Source: Brucellaceae bacterium
GTDB taxonomy: Bacteria; Pseudomonadota; Alphaproteobacteria; Rhizobiales; Rhizobiaceae
Direction: 5' to 3'
Length of the DNA: 64,000 nucleotides
Assembly: GCA_020637755.1 (NCBI GenBank)
Contig: JACKJW010000003.1
Coordinates: forward strand, 122,542-186,541
A model generated the notes under the pieces. The model was given only the letters and a program-made list of their open reading frames with translations, was not told where the DNA came from and ran no database searches. Below are positions 18,732 through 26,427 of the stretch, in pieces. Numbering within the stretch: position 1 is the first letter of the stretch; every line of letters begins with the position of its first letter. Made by a program: the position numbers and the translations under genes.

Positions 18732-20021
18732 ATGCGCCTTGGCGGAAGGCTCGCCGCAGCCATCGAAATCCTCGACGACATGGAAGCCCGCAAACGCCCC
18801 GTGGCCGACGCCATGCGCGATTGGGGCCTGTCGCACCGCTTCGCCGGTTCCGGTGATCGTTCGGCCATCGGCAACATCGTCTATGACGCGTTGCGCTTCA
18901 AGGCCTCGTCGTCATGGCGCTTCGGAGCGGAAAATGGCCGCGCGCTCGCCTTCGGCGCCCTGATGTCCGGCCTCGGCATGCTGCCGGAAGATATCGCCGC
19001 TGCGCTTGAAGGCGACAAGTTTGCCCCAGAGCCGCTGTCCCCTGAGGAGACTGCTCTCTGGCAAGGCCGTGACATCACTGATGCGCCGGATCATGTGCGG
19101 GCCGAAGTGCCCGAATGGTGCGCGCCCATGCTGGCTGAAGCCTTCGGCGACGGCTGGATCGGAGAGGCACAGGCACTCGCTGCCCGCCCGCCGCTGGACC
19201 TGCGGGTCAACACCTTGAAGGCCACACCTGAAAAGGTGCTGAAGGACCTTGCCCGCTCCGGCGCGAGTGCTTGGGAGGGCACCGGTACCGCGTTGCGCAT
19301 TCCGGCCATCGAGGGCGCGGGCCGCCATCCCAATGTGACCGCCGAACCGGCCTTCCAGAAGGGCTGGTTCGAGGTGCAGGACTGCGGCTCGCAAGTCGTG
19401 GCGTCGCTTGGCCTGCCGGACCGCGCAGCGCAGGTGCTGGACCTCTGCGCCGGTGGCGGCGGCAAGACGCTGGCATTGGCCGCCGCGCTCGACAACAAGG
19501 GGCAGGTCCACGCCTACGATTCCGACAAGACGCGCCTGGCACCCATCTTCGAGCGGCTGCGCAGGGCCGGCACCCGCAACGTGCAGGTCCATGCCGCCGG
19601 ATCGGATCTTTCTGCGCTGGAAGGAAAGATGGATCTGGTGCTCGCCGATGCGCCCTGCACCGGCTCCGGCACATGGCGGCGCAGACCCGACACCAAGTGG
19701 CGGCTGTCGGAGGCCGCCCTTCAGGAGCGCCTCGCCCAGCAGGCGGGCGTGCTGGATGACGCCGCCCGCTTCGTCAAGCCCGGTGGCCGCCTCGTCTACA
19801 TCACCTGCTCGCTCTTCCCGGCCGAGAACACGGCGCAGCTTGCGGCCTTCCGCGAGCGCCATGCCGGGTTTGGCGCCTTGGATGCGCAGGAGCTGGTCGC
19901 ACGCCGCCATCCGCCGCTGGCCGGCAAGGTGACCAGTGACGGGGCAGGGGGCATCCTGCTGTCACCGGGCCGCACCGGCACGGACGGATTTTTCATCGCT
20001 GTCCTCGAAAAATCGGCCTGA
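18732..20021 (+). CDS. RsmB/NOP-type 16S rRNA (cytosine-C5) methyltransferase
   Basis: The 429-residue enzyme has an N-terminal NusB-like helical region and a C-terminal SAM domain. Motifs are VLDLCAGGGGKTLALAAAL (SAM), DAPCTGSGTWRRRPD with Cys about 309, and ITCSLFPAEN with Cys about 359. The two cysteines are the release/catalytic pair characteristic of RNA m5C methyltransferases. The family is RsmB-like and probably targets 16S rRNA; the exact position is not provable here. It belongs to a guaB-to-guaA chromosomal segment. Confidence 0.92.
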   Translation: MRLGGRLAAAIEILDDMEARKRPVADAMRDWGLSHRFAGSGDRSAIGNIVYDALRFKASSSWRFGAENGRALAFGALMSGLGMLPEDIAAALEGDKFAPEPLSPEETALWQGRDITDAPDHVRAEVPEWCAPMLAEAFGDGWIGEAQALAARPPLDLRVNTLKATPEKVLKDLARSGASAWEGTGTALRIPAIEGAGRHPNVTAEPAFQKGWFEVQDCGSQVVASLGLPDRAAQVLDLCAGGGGKTLALAAALDNKGQVHAYDSDKTRLAPIFERLRRAGTRNVQVHAAGSDLSALEGKMDLVLADAPCTGSGTWRRRPDTKWRLSEAALQERLAQQAGVLDDAARFVKPGGRLVYITCSLFPAENTAQLAAFRERHAGFGALDAQELVARRHPPLAGKVTSDGAGGILLSPGRTGTDGFFIAVLEKSA

Positions 20022-20171
20022 CAGCGCAGCGTCAGGCTGCCGTGGCATCGGCAGGCCCCCCCGGCGCTGCCGGTCCGGGCGCTGAGCACAGGCTTGTTGC
20101 GCCGCAACTGATGTTCGATGTTGCACTGCAGCAAAAGCTTTGCCATAGTCGGCCGATCGAGGAGAAGCTCC

Positions 20172-20636
20172 ATGAAATTGCAGGGCGGCAAGGCCGTTGA
20201 TCCCGACTACGAGGCACGAGTGCGCGACAGTTTCGCGCGCCAGAAGGTGATGCAGACCATCGGCGCGGAACTGACGCGCGTGTCACCGGGCGTGGTCGAG
20301 ATCGAGATGCCGTTCAACGAGGCGCTGACCCAGCAGCACGGATTTCTCCATGCGGGTGTGATCTCCACGGCACTTGATTCCGCCTGCGGTTATGCCGCCT
20401 ACTCCCTGATGCGTTCCGATGCGGCGATCCTCACCATCGAGTTCAAGCTCAACCTTCTGTCGCCCGGCAAGGGCGAGCGTTTTCTGTTCCGCGGGGAGGT
20501 GACAAAACCCGGACGCACCATCTTGGTCACCGATGGGCGCGCCTATGCGGTGGATGCTGAAGGCGAAGCCCGCATGATCGCCACCATGACCGGGACAATG
20601 ATGACGGTGCTCGGCCGCGAGGGCATGGCCGGCTGA
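20172..20636 (+). CDS. PaaI family hotdog-fold thioesterase
   Basis: This 154-residue hotdog enzyme is probably an acyl-CoA thioesterase. The active-site helix and loop QQHGFLHAGVISTALDSACG fits the PaaI pattern HGG(M/V)...D. The ATG at 20172 is preceded by GGAGAAG; an upstream in-frame start at 20118 would add a Cys/Arg-rich tail with no family match. The gene is flanked by the RsmB-like gene and the nucleosidase on the same strand. Confidence 0.88.
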   Translation: MKLQGGKAVDPDYEARVRDSFARQKVMQTIGAELTRVSPGVVEIEMPFNEALTQQHGFLHAGVISTALDSACGYAAYSLMRSDAAILTIEFKLNLLSPGKGERFLFRGEVTKPGRTILVTDGRAYAVDAEGEARMIATMTGTMMTVLGREGMAG

Positions 20637-20687
20637 TTTCCGGGACCGGAATCGGGGCGGGACAGACTGCGAGGGAGGGGACAATCA

Positions 20688-21326
20688 GTGCCACACCAAC
20701 TGCTGAAGCCCGTCGCGGGCAGGCGCATCCTCTATGTCATGGCCGCCGAACAGGAATACGGCCCGCATCTGCAGGCCCGGTTCACACCCTTCATCACCGG
20801 TGTCGGCCCGGTGGAAGCGGGGGTGCAGATGGGTTTGGCGCTGGCGCGGCTGGAAGCGCGTGAAGCCTTGCCCGATCTTGTCGTCTGCCTCGGCTCGGCC
20901 GGTTCCCGCATCCTTGAACAGACGGCGGTCTTCCAGGTGAAGTCGGTCAGCTACCGTGACATGGATGCTTCCGCGCTGGGTTTCGAGAAAGGCCATACGC
21001 CCTTCCTTGATCTGCCGCCGGTTCTCGACCTGCCCCTTCATGTGCCGGGCATACCCTCGGCCACACTCTCGACGGGTGCCAACATCGTTTCCGGCAACGC
21101 CTACGATGCCATTGCCGCCGACATGGTGGACATGGAAACCTTCGCCGTGCTGCGCGCCTGCATGGCATTCGGCATCCCGCTGGTGGGATTGCGATCGATT
21201 TCAGATGGTGCGGAAGAGCTCAAACATTTGGACGATTGGTTTGAATACCTGCATGTTGTCGATGAAAGGCTCTCTGGTGCAGTCGATGCTGTGGAATCAT
21301 GCTGCACAGAACTTTGTACTGATTGA
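20688..21326 (+). CDS. mtn: 5'-methylthioadenosine/S-adenosylhomocysteine nucleosidase with a replaced 3' end
   Basis: A PNP/UDP-phosphorylase-fold nucleosidase that releases adenine from MTA or SAH. Motifs include ILYVMAAEQEYG, VVCLGSAGS, the substrate-binding DMETFAVLRAC and the catalytic-Asp loop SISDGAEE. The start is GTG 20688, behind a strong GAGGGAGGGG RBS. The last 140 or so bases are more AT-rich than the rest and differ from the second copy of this region at 22248-22610; the tail is CCTELCTD instead of the native-looking AASLLAAG. The first copy therefore probably received a donor-derived 3' end when the adjacent foreign gene arrived. It may still be active. Confidence 0.85.
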   Translation: MPHQLLKPVAGRRILYVMAAEQEYGPHLQARFTPFITGVGPVEAGVQMGLALARLEAREALPDLVVCLGSAGSRILEQTAVFQVKSVSYRDMDASALGFEKGHTPFLDLPPVLDLPLHVPGIPSATLSTGANIVSGNAYDAIAADMVDMETFAVLRACMAFGIPLVGLRSISDGAEELKHLDDWFEYLHVVDERLSGAVDAVESCCTELCTD

Positions 21327-22247
21327 CGTGTACCCACGCTTTTGCAACCTCTCGCTGAATGGCGACGCGGGAGGCAAAGTTGGAGAATATTCACAAAACG
21401 TATTTGGCCTTATTTTTTAGTATTATTGCAGCAACTTGTACATTATTGATAGGAATTTATTGTAAATTAGAAATATTAGATAATATTTGGATTTCATTTC
21501 TGGTTTTTATGGCTGTTCTAATTATAGAAATTCGAATTCAAATTGAAAAAATTGATATAACAGCGCTTCAGTCAAGAAAAATACAAAGAGTTATCGAAAC
21601 AGATCCAAAAATATCGGAACTTTTTGAGTTCATAGCAGATCAATATTGTATTTCAGAATCAAAAAAATATCACCCATTTGATAGATATGTTGAAGATGCG
21701 CGCACCGCATTTGTTGGCGCAATCCGTGACTGTTATGCCGGGCAGATCACAGTTGAGCCGCGGGGACTTCACACATTTGGTACCGACGGTATTCGCCGTA
21801 CTCGTGAAACCATCCGTGCTGTGACGGCAGCCTCGGTTGAAGATTATTGGAACAGCGATTGGGGAAGGCACTATTTGGACGCGCAGCGCGAAATTCTTGC
21901 TCGCGGTGTCAGAATCAGCCGGATATTCCTTGTTTCAGATGCCGGGGATTTGGCGAAAAAGTCTGCAATGATGCAAGCTCAAAGCGAACTCGGCATTGAG
22001 GTGTTTGTGCTGAACTTGGAGAAGGCGAAAGCTGTCAGGATCGCGCCGCGGGATTTCCTGATTCAGGACGACATTGTCGGCGTCGAGGTCAGGCTGGACG
22101 GGAATGGCATTGAAACGATCGAGACAATCAACTTCAACAACAACGCGGTAAATGAGCTGAAAAGCACCTTCGGCCTCTACATGAAATGCAGTTCCCGATT
22201 TTCCTGACAGGATATTGACTGGATGCAGAAGCCGCGCGCGTGCCGGC
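21327..22247. mobile_element. Foreign insert between two copies of the mtn 3' half
   Basis: This 0.9-kb segment lies between the complete mtn gene and a duplicated mtn 3' fragment. The stretch 21415-21715 is conspicuously AT-rich against the GC-rich surroundings. It contains one gene and no transposase, integrase or terminal repeats. The flanking duplication (20970-21326 against 22248-22610) suggests entry by homologous recombination in mtn on one side and non-homologous joining on the other. Confidence 0.7.
21380..22207 (+). CDS. Membrane-anchored protein of unknown function, horizontally acquired
   Basis: TTG at 21380 is the likely start because GGGAGG lies 5 bases upstream; an in-frame ATG at 21359 lacks an RBS. 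The product is 275 residues. Two hydrophobic helices near the N-terminus (YLALFFSIIAATCTLLIGIY and ILDNIWISFLVFMAVLII) are followed by a polar linker and a soluble domain. The soluble part reads SDWGRHYLDAQREILARGV, RISRIFLVSD, QSELGIEVFVL and DFLIQDDIVGVEV, an alpha/beta pattern I have seen in uncharacterised bacterial proteins but cannot assign to a function. The N-terminal half is AT-rich, while the C-terminal half approaches the host composition. It sits alone, without obvious partner genes. Confidence 0.7.
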   Translation: MENIHKTYLALFFSIIAATCTLLIGIYCKLEILDNIWISFLVFMAVLIIEIRIQIEKIDITALQSRKIQRVIETDPKISELFEFIADQYCISESKKYHPFDRYVEDARTAFVGAIRDCYAGQITVEPRGLHTFGTDGIRRTRETIRAVTAASVEDYWNSDWGRHYLDAQREILARGVRISRIFLVSDAGDLAKKSAMMQAQSELGIEVFVLNLEKAKAVRIAPRDFLIQDDIVGVEVRLDGNGIETIETINFNNNAVNELKSTFGLYMKCSSRFS

Positions 22248-22610
22248 TCCGCGCTGGGTTTCGAGGAAGGCCATACGCCCTTTCTTGATTTGCCGCCGGT
22301 TCTCGACCTGCCCCTTCATGTGCCAGGCATACCCTCGGCCACGCTCTCGACCGGCGCCAACATCGTCTCCGGCAGCGCCTATGACGCGATCGCCGCCGGC
22401 ATGGTGGACATGGAAACCTTCGCCGTGCTGCGCGCCTGCATGGCATTCGGCATCCCGCTGGTGGGATTGCGCGGCATTTCCGATGGCGCCGAAGACCTGA
22501 AGCATGTCGATGACTGGACGCAATACCTGCACCTCATTGACGAAAAGCTGGCGGACGCGGTGGACTGCATCGAAGAGGCCGTGGCGGCCAGCCTGCTGGC
22601 TGCCGGTTAG
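22248..22610 (+). pseudogene. Duplicated 3' half of mtn
   Basis: From SALGFEEGHTPFLDLP to the TAG at 22610 this matches the C-terminal 120 or so residues of the complete mtn gene, including an unbroken identical stretch around DMETFAVLRACMAFGIPLVG. It lacks the N-terminal half and has no RBS. Base composition is host-like throughout and the tail (VEEAVAASLLAAG-type ending) looks native, so this fragment is probably the original 3' end of the resident gene. Confidence 0.85.
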
Positions 22611-22752
22611 CAACCGTCCTTGAAACAATTCATGAGTGGCCTGGACCCATTCTTGATGAATGGGCGGGAAAGTGTTGATAGGAATCGGGTTTCGGCAATC
22701 GGGCTTGCGGACAACCTGGAACGCCGGAGGCATCGCCGGTGCGGGCGGAATA

Positions 22753-22815
22753 ATATTCAACCAAACGGTTGACTATCGTGAAATGGGAGATATATTCACC
22801 CACATGGTTGAATAT
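22753..22815. promoter_or_regulatory. Operator-like half-sites upstream of the ArsR-SRPBCC gene
   Basis: Three related half-sites: ATATTCAACC at 22753-22762, GGTTGACTAT at 22767-22776 (an inverted repeat with the first, one mismatch) and GGTTGAATAT at 22806-22815 (exact reverse complement of the first). The inner core TCAACC-AAAC-GGTTGA is a perfect palindrome. The third site overlaps the candidate start codon, as expected for autorepression by a winged-helix regulator. Confidence 0.6.
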
Positions 22816-23565
22816 AAGGATGATGATCTTCTATCGAATGTGCTGAAGGCGGCAAGCGATCCGACGCGCCGCTCCATCCTGACCACGCTGGTTCAGGAGG
22901 GGCCTGCCCGGGTGACCGATATCGCCGCCTACTACGACATGAGCCTCAACTCCGTGTCGAAGCACATCAAGGTGCTCGAGGCTGCCGGCCTCGTCACCCG
23001 TCAGGCGATCGGGCGTACCCATTTCATTGCGGTGAACATGGAACCCGTTGGCCTGATCGACAGCTGGTTCTCTCAATTGCGTTCAATCTGGGAACTGCGT
23101 CTGGATTGTCTGGACGCGACGTTACTGGAGGATACCGAAATGTCCGAACTGACCCTCACCGTGAACCGCCGCATCAATGCGCCGATTGCGAAAGTGTTCA
23201 ACGCCTGGATCGACCCTGAAACCATGTCCCGCTTCATGACCGGCAAGTCGGAGATGACCTGCGCTGTCGCCGAATCCGACGCCCGTGTTGGCGGCCGGTT
23301 CCGGGTCGTCATGGCAACACCGGAAACGGAAGTGCCCCATACCGGGGAGTACAAGGAAATCACGCCGCACTCGCGTCTGGTCTTCACCTGGGAATCTCCT
23401 TTCTCGATTGCCGGCAGCACGGTCAGTCTGGATTTCAGGGAGGCTGGTGCTACCGCCACCGATGTCACGCTGACGCAGGTCCGTTTTGCCGACGAAGGCA
23501 AGCGGGACGGTCACCGGGACGGCTGGACCTTCATTCTTGGCAAGCTGGACGAGTTGCTTGCCTGA
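22783..23565 (+). CDS. ArsR-type regulator fused to an SRPBCC (AHSA1-like) domain
   Basis: The N-terminal ArsR winged helix (LKAASDPTRRSILTTLV, then YDMSLNSVSKHIKVLEAAGLV and TRQAIGRTHFIAV) occupies about residues 15-105. An SRPBCC/AHSA1 domain follows (LTVNRRINAPIAKVFNAWIDPETMSRFM to GWTFILGKLDELL). The two are frequently separate overlapping genes; here one frame reads straight through the internal Met at the SRPBCC start. Typical ArsR metal-binding cysteines are absent from the recognition helix, so a small hydrophobic ligand held by the SRPBCC cavity is more likely than a metal. Start candidates are ATG 22783 and ATG 22804; neither has a strong RBS. Confidence 0.85.
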   Translation: MGDIFTHMVEYKDDDLLSNVLKAASDPTRRSILTTLVQEGPARVTDIAAYYDMSLNSVSKHIKVLEAAGLVTRQAIGRTHFIAVNMEPVGLIDSWFSQLRSIWELRLDCLDATLLEDTEMSELTLTVNRRINAPIAKVFNAWIDPETMSRFMTGKSEMTCAVAESDARVGGRFRVVMATPETEVPHTGEYKEITPHSRLVFTWESPFSIAGSTVSLDFREAGATATDVTLTQVRFADEGKRDGHRDGWTFILGKLDELLA

Positions 23566-23585
23566 GAGCGCATGCTGTTCAGTGG

Positions 23586-23603
23586 CGGCGGGTTTGCCCG
23601 CCG
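23586..23603 (+). terminator. Hairpin after the ArsR-SRPBCC gene
   Basis: CGGCGGG-TTTG-CCCGCCG is a perfect 7-bp stem 20 bases after the stop. It is followed by a pyrimidine-rich but not T-only stretch, so it is a probable transcript end before guaA. Confidence 0.45.
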
Positions 23604-23696
23604 TCCTTCCATGAATGCTCGAACTTGGTGAATCAAGCTGTCACCTCCTTCGCCTAAACCGTTGCGCCGACTCGCCGATTTCATTAAAGCCTGCGC

Positions 23697-25265
23697 ATGA
23701 CACAGACAGCCCATCCCGACACCGTCCTCATCATCGACTTTGGCAGCCAGGTCACGCAGCTCATCGCGCGCCGCCTGCGCGAGCTGAACACCTATTGCGA
23801 AATTCATCCTTTCCAGAAAGTCACCGACGATCTGCTCGCGGCGATGAAGCCGAAGGCGGTGATCTTCTCAGGCGGGCCGGCTTCTGTGTTTGAAGAAGGG
23901 GCACCCATGCCTCCGGCATCGGTGTTCGGCCTTGGCGTGCCGATCCTTGGCGTATGCTACGGCCAGCAGGTGATGATGCATTGCCTTGGCGGCCATGTGG
24001 AACGCGGACACGGCACCGCGGAATTTGGCCGTGCCCTTGTCACCCCGTCGGGCGAGCCGCTGGACCTTCTCGATGGCTGGTTCGAGGGCGGCGGACGTGA
24101 GCAGGTCTGGATGAGCCATGGCGACCATGTCTCGAAGATCGCCCCCGGCTTCAAGGTCTACGGCACCTCGCCGAATGCGCCTTTCGCCATTACCGCCGAT
24201 CTCGACCGGCGCTTCTATGCCGTCCAGTTCCACCCGGAAGTCCACCACACGCCGCGCGGCCGCGAACTATACGCCAACTTCCTTCGCATCGCCGGCTTGA
24301 AGGGCGATTGGACCATGGCCGCCTACAAGGATCAGGCCATCGCCGCCATCCGCGAGCAGGTGGGCGGCAAGCGGGTCATCTGCGGCCTGTCCGGCGGTGT
24401 CGATTCCTCTGTCGCCGCCTTGCTGATCCACGAGGCAATCGGCGACCAGCTGACCTGCATCCTTGTTGATCACGGGCTGATGCGCCTCAACGAGGCGGCG
24501 GAAGTCGTCGCCATGTTCCGCGAGCACTACAACATTCCGCTAGTCCATGTGGATGCATCCGAACTTTTCATCGGCGCCCTGGAAGGCGAGGCGGACCCCG
24601 AGCGCAAGCGCAAGACCATCGGCAAGCTCTTCATCGACGTGTTCGAGGAGGAGGCAAGGAAGATCGGCGGCGCTGATTTCCTGGCGCAGGGCACGCTCTA
24701 TCCCGACGTCATCGAAAGCGTGTCCTTTTCCGGCGGCCCGTCGGTGACGATCAAGAGCCACCACAATGTCGGCGGCTTGCCAGAGCGCATGAACATGCAA
24801 CTGGTCGAGCCGCTGCGCGAATTGTTCAAGGACGAGGTGCGCCTGCTCGGCCGCGAACTCGGCCTGCCCGAGAGCTTCATCGGCCGCCATCCGTTCCCTG
24901 GCCCCGGTCTCGCCATCCGTTGCCCGGGTGGAATCAGCCGGGAGAAGCTGGAAATCCTGCGCCGGGCGGATGCCATCTATCTCGACGAGATCCGCAAGGC
25001 CGGCCTCTACGACGCCATCTGGCAGGCCTTTGCCGTGCTTCTGCCGGTCCAGACGGTTGGTGTCATGGGTGATTTCCGTACCTACGAATATGTTTGTGCG
25101 CTGCGCGCCGTCACCTCGGTCGACGGCATGACGGCTGATTTTTACCACTACGACATGGAATTTTTGGGCCGCGCCGCCACCCGCATCATCAATGAGGTGC
25201 GTGGTATCAACCGCGTCGTCTATGACGTGACCTCCAAACCCCCCGGCACGATTGAATGGGAGTGA
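23697..25265 (+). CDS. guaA: GMP synthase (glutamine-hydrolysing)
   Basis: It aminates XMP to GMP using glutamine and ATP. In 522 residues there is an N-terminal class I glutamine amidotransferase (ILGVCYGQQ with nucleophile Cys about 87, and QFHPEVHHT), the ATP pyrophosphatase PP-loop GLSGGVDSSVAAL at about 231, and a C-terminal dimerisation domain ending VYDVTSKPPGTIEWE. It completes the guanine branch begun by guaB in this window. Confidence 0.98.
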   Translation: MTQTAHPDTVLIIDFGSQVTQLIARRLRELNTYCEIHPFQKVTDDLLAAMKPKAVIFSGGPASVFEEGAPMPPASVFGLGVPILGVCYGQQVMMHCLGGHVERGHGTAEFGRALVTPSGEPLDLLDGWFEGGGREQVWMSHGDHVSKIAPGFKVYGTSPNAPFAITADLDRRFYAVQFHPEVHHTPRGRELYANFLRIAGLKGDWTMAAYKDQAIAAIREQVGGKRVICGLSGGVDSSVAALLIHEAIGDQLTCILVDHGLMRLNEAAEVVAMFREHYNIPLVHVDASELFIGALEGEADPERKRKTIGKLFIDVFEEEARKIGGADFLAQGTLYPDVIESVSFSGGPSVTIKSHHNVGGLPERMNMQLVEPLRELFKDEVRLLGRELGLPESFIGRHPFPGPGLAIRCPGGISREKLEILRRADAIYLDEIRKAGLYDAIWQAFAVLLPVQTVGVMGDFRTYEYVCALRAVTSVDGMTADFYHYDMEFLGRAATRIINEVRGINRVVYDVTSKPPGTIEWE

Positions 25266-25270
25266 GCCCC

Positions 25271-25312
25271 GACCGCCGCAGGCGGTCAAATCGTCCCGGT
25301 GGGACGATTTGA
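25271..25312 (+). terminator. Tandem hairpins after guaA
   Basis: A 7-bp stem with a GCA loop (GACCGCC/GGCGGTC, 25271-25287) runs directly into a perfect 12-bp stem with a GGT loop (25286-25297 with 25301-25312). A third GC-rich palindrome follows at about 25320-25352. This may act as a terminator, but the array looks like a dispersed palindromic repeat element. Confidence 0.6.
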
Positions 25313-25406
25313 GGGGCGAACGCGGGGGAGCTGCGGAGCAGCGGGCCCCCCGCAGGAGCGAAGCGCAACCGGCCGCCGGCGTCATCGTCACAACAGGGTT
25401 GGAGAC

Positions 25407-25622
25407 GTGAAGGCAACAGTCCCCGGCGCTGCCGGCCTCAACGATCCGGTGACGGGCATCGTCTGGCTCTTACGCCGCATGAGGCAATGCGACCAGCGCA
25501 TCGAGGCGGGTCAGGTTGTCCTTTTCGGAACCTGCATCGCGTCGCTGGAATGTCCGCCGGGCAGCCGGATTGATGCCGACTTCGGGCCTGTCGGTTCGGT
25601 CGCAGTTGTCTTGCCTGAAGGC
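25407..25622 (+). pseudogene. C-terminal remnant of a 2-keto-4-pentenoate hydratase (FAH superfamily)
   Basis: About 72 codons in one frame read like the end of a hydratase/fumarylacetoacetase-fold enzyme: LNDPVTGIVWLLRRMRQC, RIEAGQVVLFGTCIAS, then PPGSRIDADFGPVGSVAVVL. The N-terminal two-thirds, including the metal-binding EPE region, is missing and is replaced by the palindromic hairpin array. The 3' end runs into the neighbouring hydrolase's stop region. There is no RBS, so it is a decayed gene, not a functional short protein. Confidence 0.65.
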
Positions 25623-25641
25623 AGCGCAGGGTGGTCGCGGA

Positions 25642-26427
25642 TCAGCCGTCCAGAAAATCCGCAATCAGTGCCGCCGGCCGTGCAGGTTGGCTGACCAGCG
25701 CCATATGCCCGCCCTCGACAACGGCAAGCCGCGCATTCGGCATGATGAGCGACATGATCCTTGCATTGGCAAGCGGCATGGTCATGTCCATGCGCGCGGC
25801 AATCAGCAGTGTGCGATGGCGCAGCCGGTGCAGCCAGTGGAGGCTGCTCCAGCCGCGAATGGCCTGCATTTGCGCGCTGAAACCGGCAGAGTTCCGGCTC
25901 TCGCCGCCGCGACGTCTGAACAGATGCTTCATGAACAGCGAATGCAGCGCGAGCGGATGGCCGGGAATCGACAGCGCACCCGGCCCGGTGCAGGCCAGGA
26001 TCAGCCTGCGGCACCGTGCGGGATGCTGACGGGCAAATTGCTGGGCCAGCATGCCGCCCCAGGAAACGCCCATGATGTCGGCTTCGTCCACGCCGAAGTG
26101 ATCGAGTACGGCTGCCGTCAGGTCGGCTGCATCGCGCATGTCATAGCTTCGTGGCGCCGGGTGCGAGCCGCCATTGCCCGGCATGTCGAACAGGATGAGG
26201 TCGCGTCCGGCCAGTGCAGCGGCAATGGGTGCGAGAAGCTCCATGCTGCCGCCAATCCCGTTGAGGATGAGAAGCGGCGCACCGGAAGCCCGGCCGGGAG
26301 GCGTGACGGCACTTGTACGCGCCAGACGCAATCTCACCCCGCCGATGAAGGCATGGCTGACGGTGAGTGCATCATTGTTCGGTTTCTCACCGGTTTGAGC
26401 GGCGGAAGACTTATTGTTCATGAACAT
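25642..26427 (-). CDS. Alpha/beta hydrolase, probable intracellular PHA depolymerase
   Basis: The 261-residue protein has the hydrolase fold: LLILNGIGGSMELLAPIAAAL (oxyanion region), FDMPGNGGS, the nucleophile elbow IMGVSWGGMLAQQFA, and a late acid and His (ARMDMTMP; VVEGGHMALV). It resembles medium-chain poly(3-hydroxyalkanoate) depolymerases (PhaZ-like), which release monomers from storage granules. Its start overlaps the PHA synthase stop by 17 bases (an alternative ATG is 26421), so it is translationally coupled to it and supports this reading. Confidence 0.82.
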   Translation of the reverse strand: MFMNNKSSAAQTGEKPNNDALTVSHAFIGGVRLRLARTSAVTPPGRASGAPLLILNGIGGSMELLAPIAAALAGRDLILFDMPGNGGSHPAPRSYDMRDAADLTAAVLDHFGVDEADIMGVSWGGMLAQQFARQHPARCRRLILACTGPGALSIPGHPLALHSLFMKHLFRRRGGESRNSAGFSAQMQAIRGWSSLHWLHRLRHRTLLIAARMDMTMPLANARIMSLIMPNARLAVVEGGHMALVSQPARPAALIADFLDG

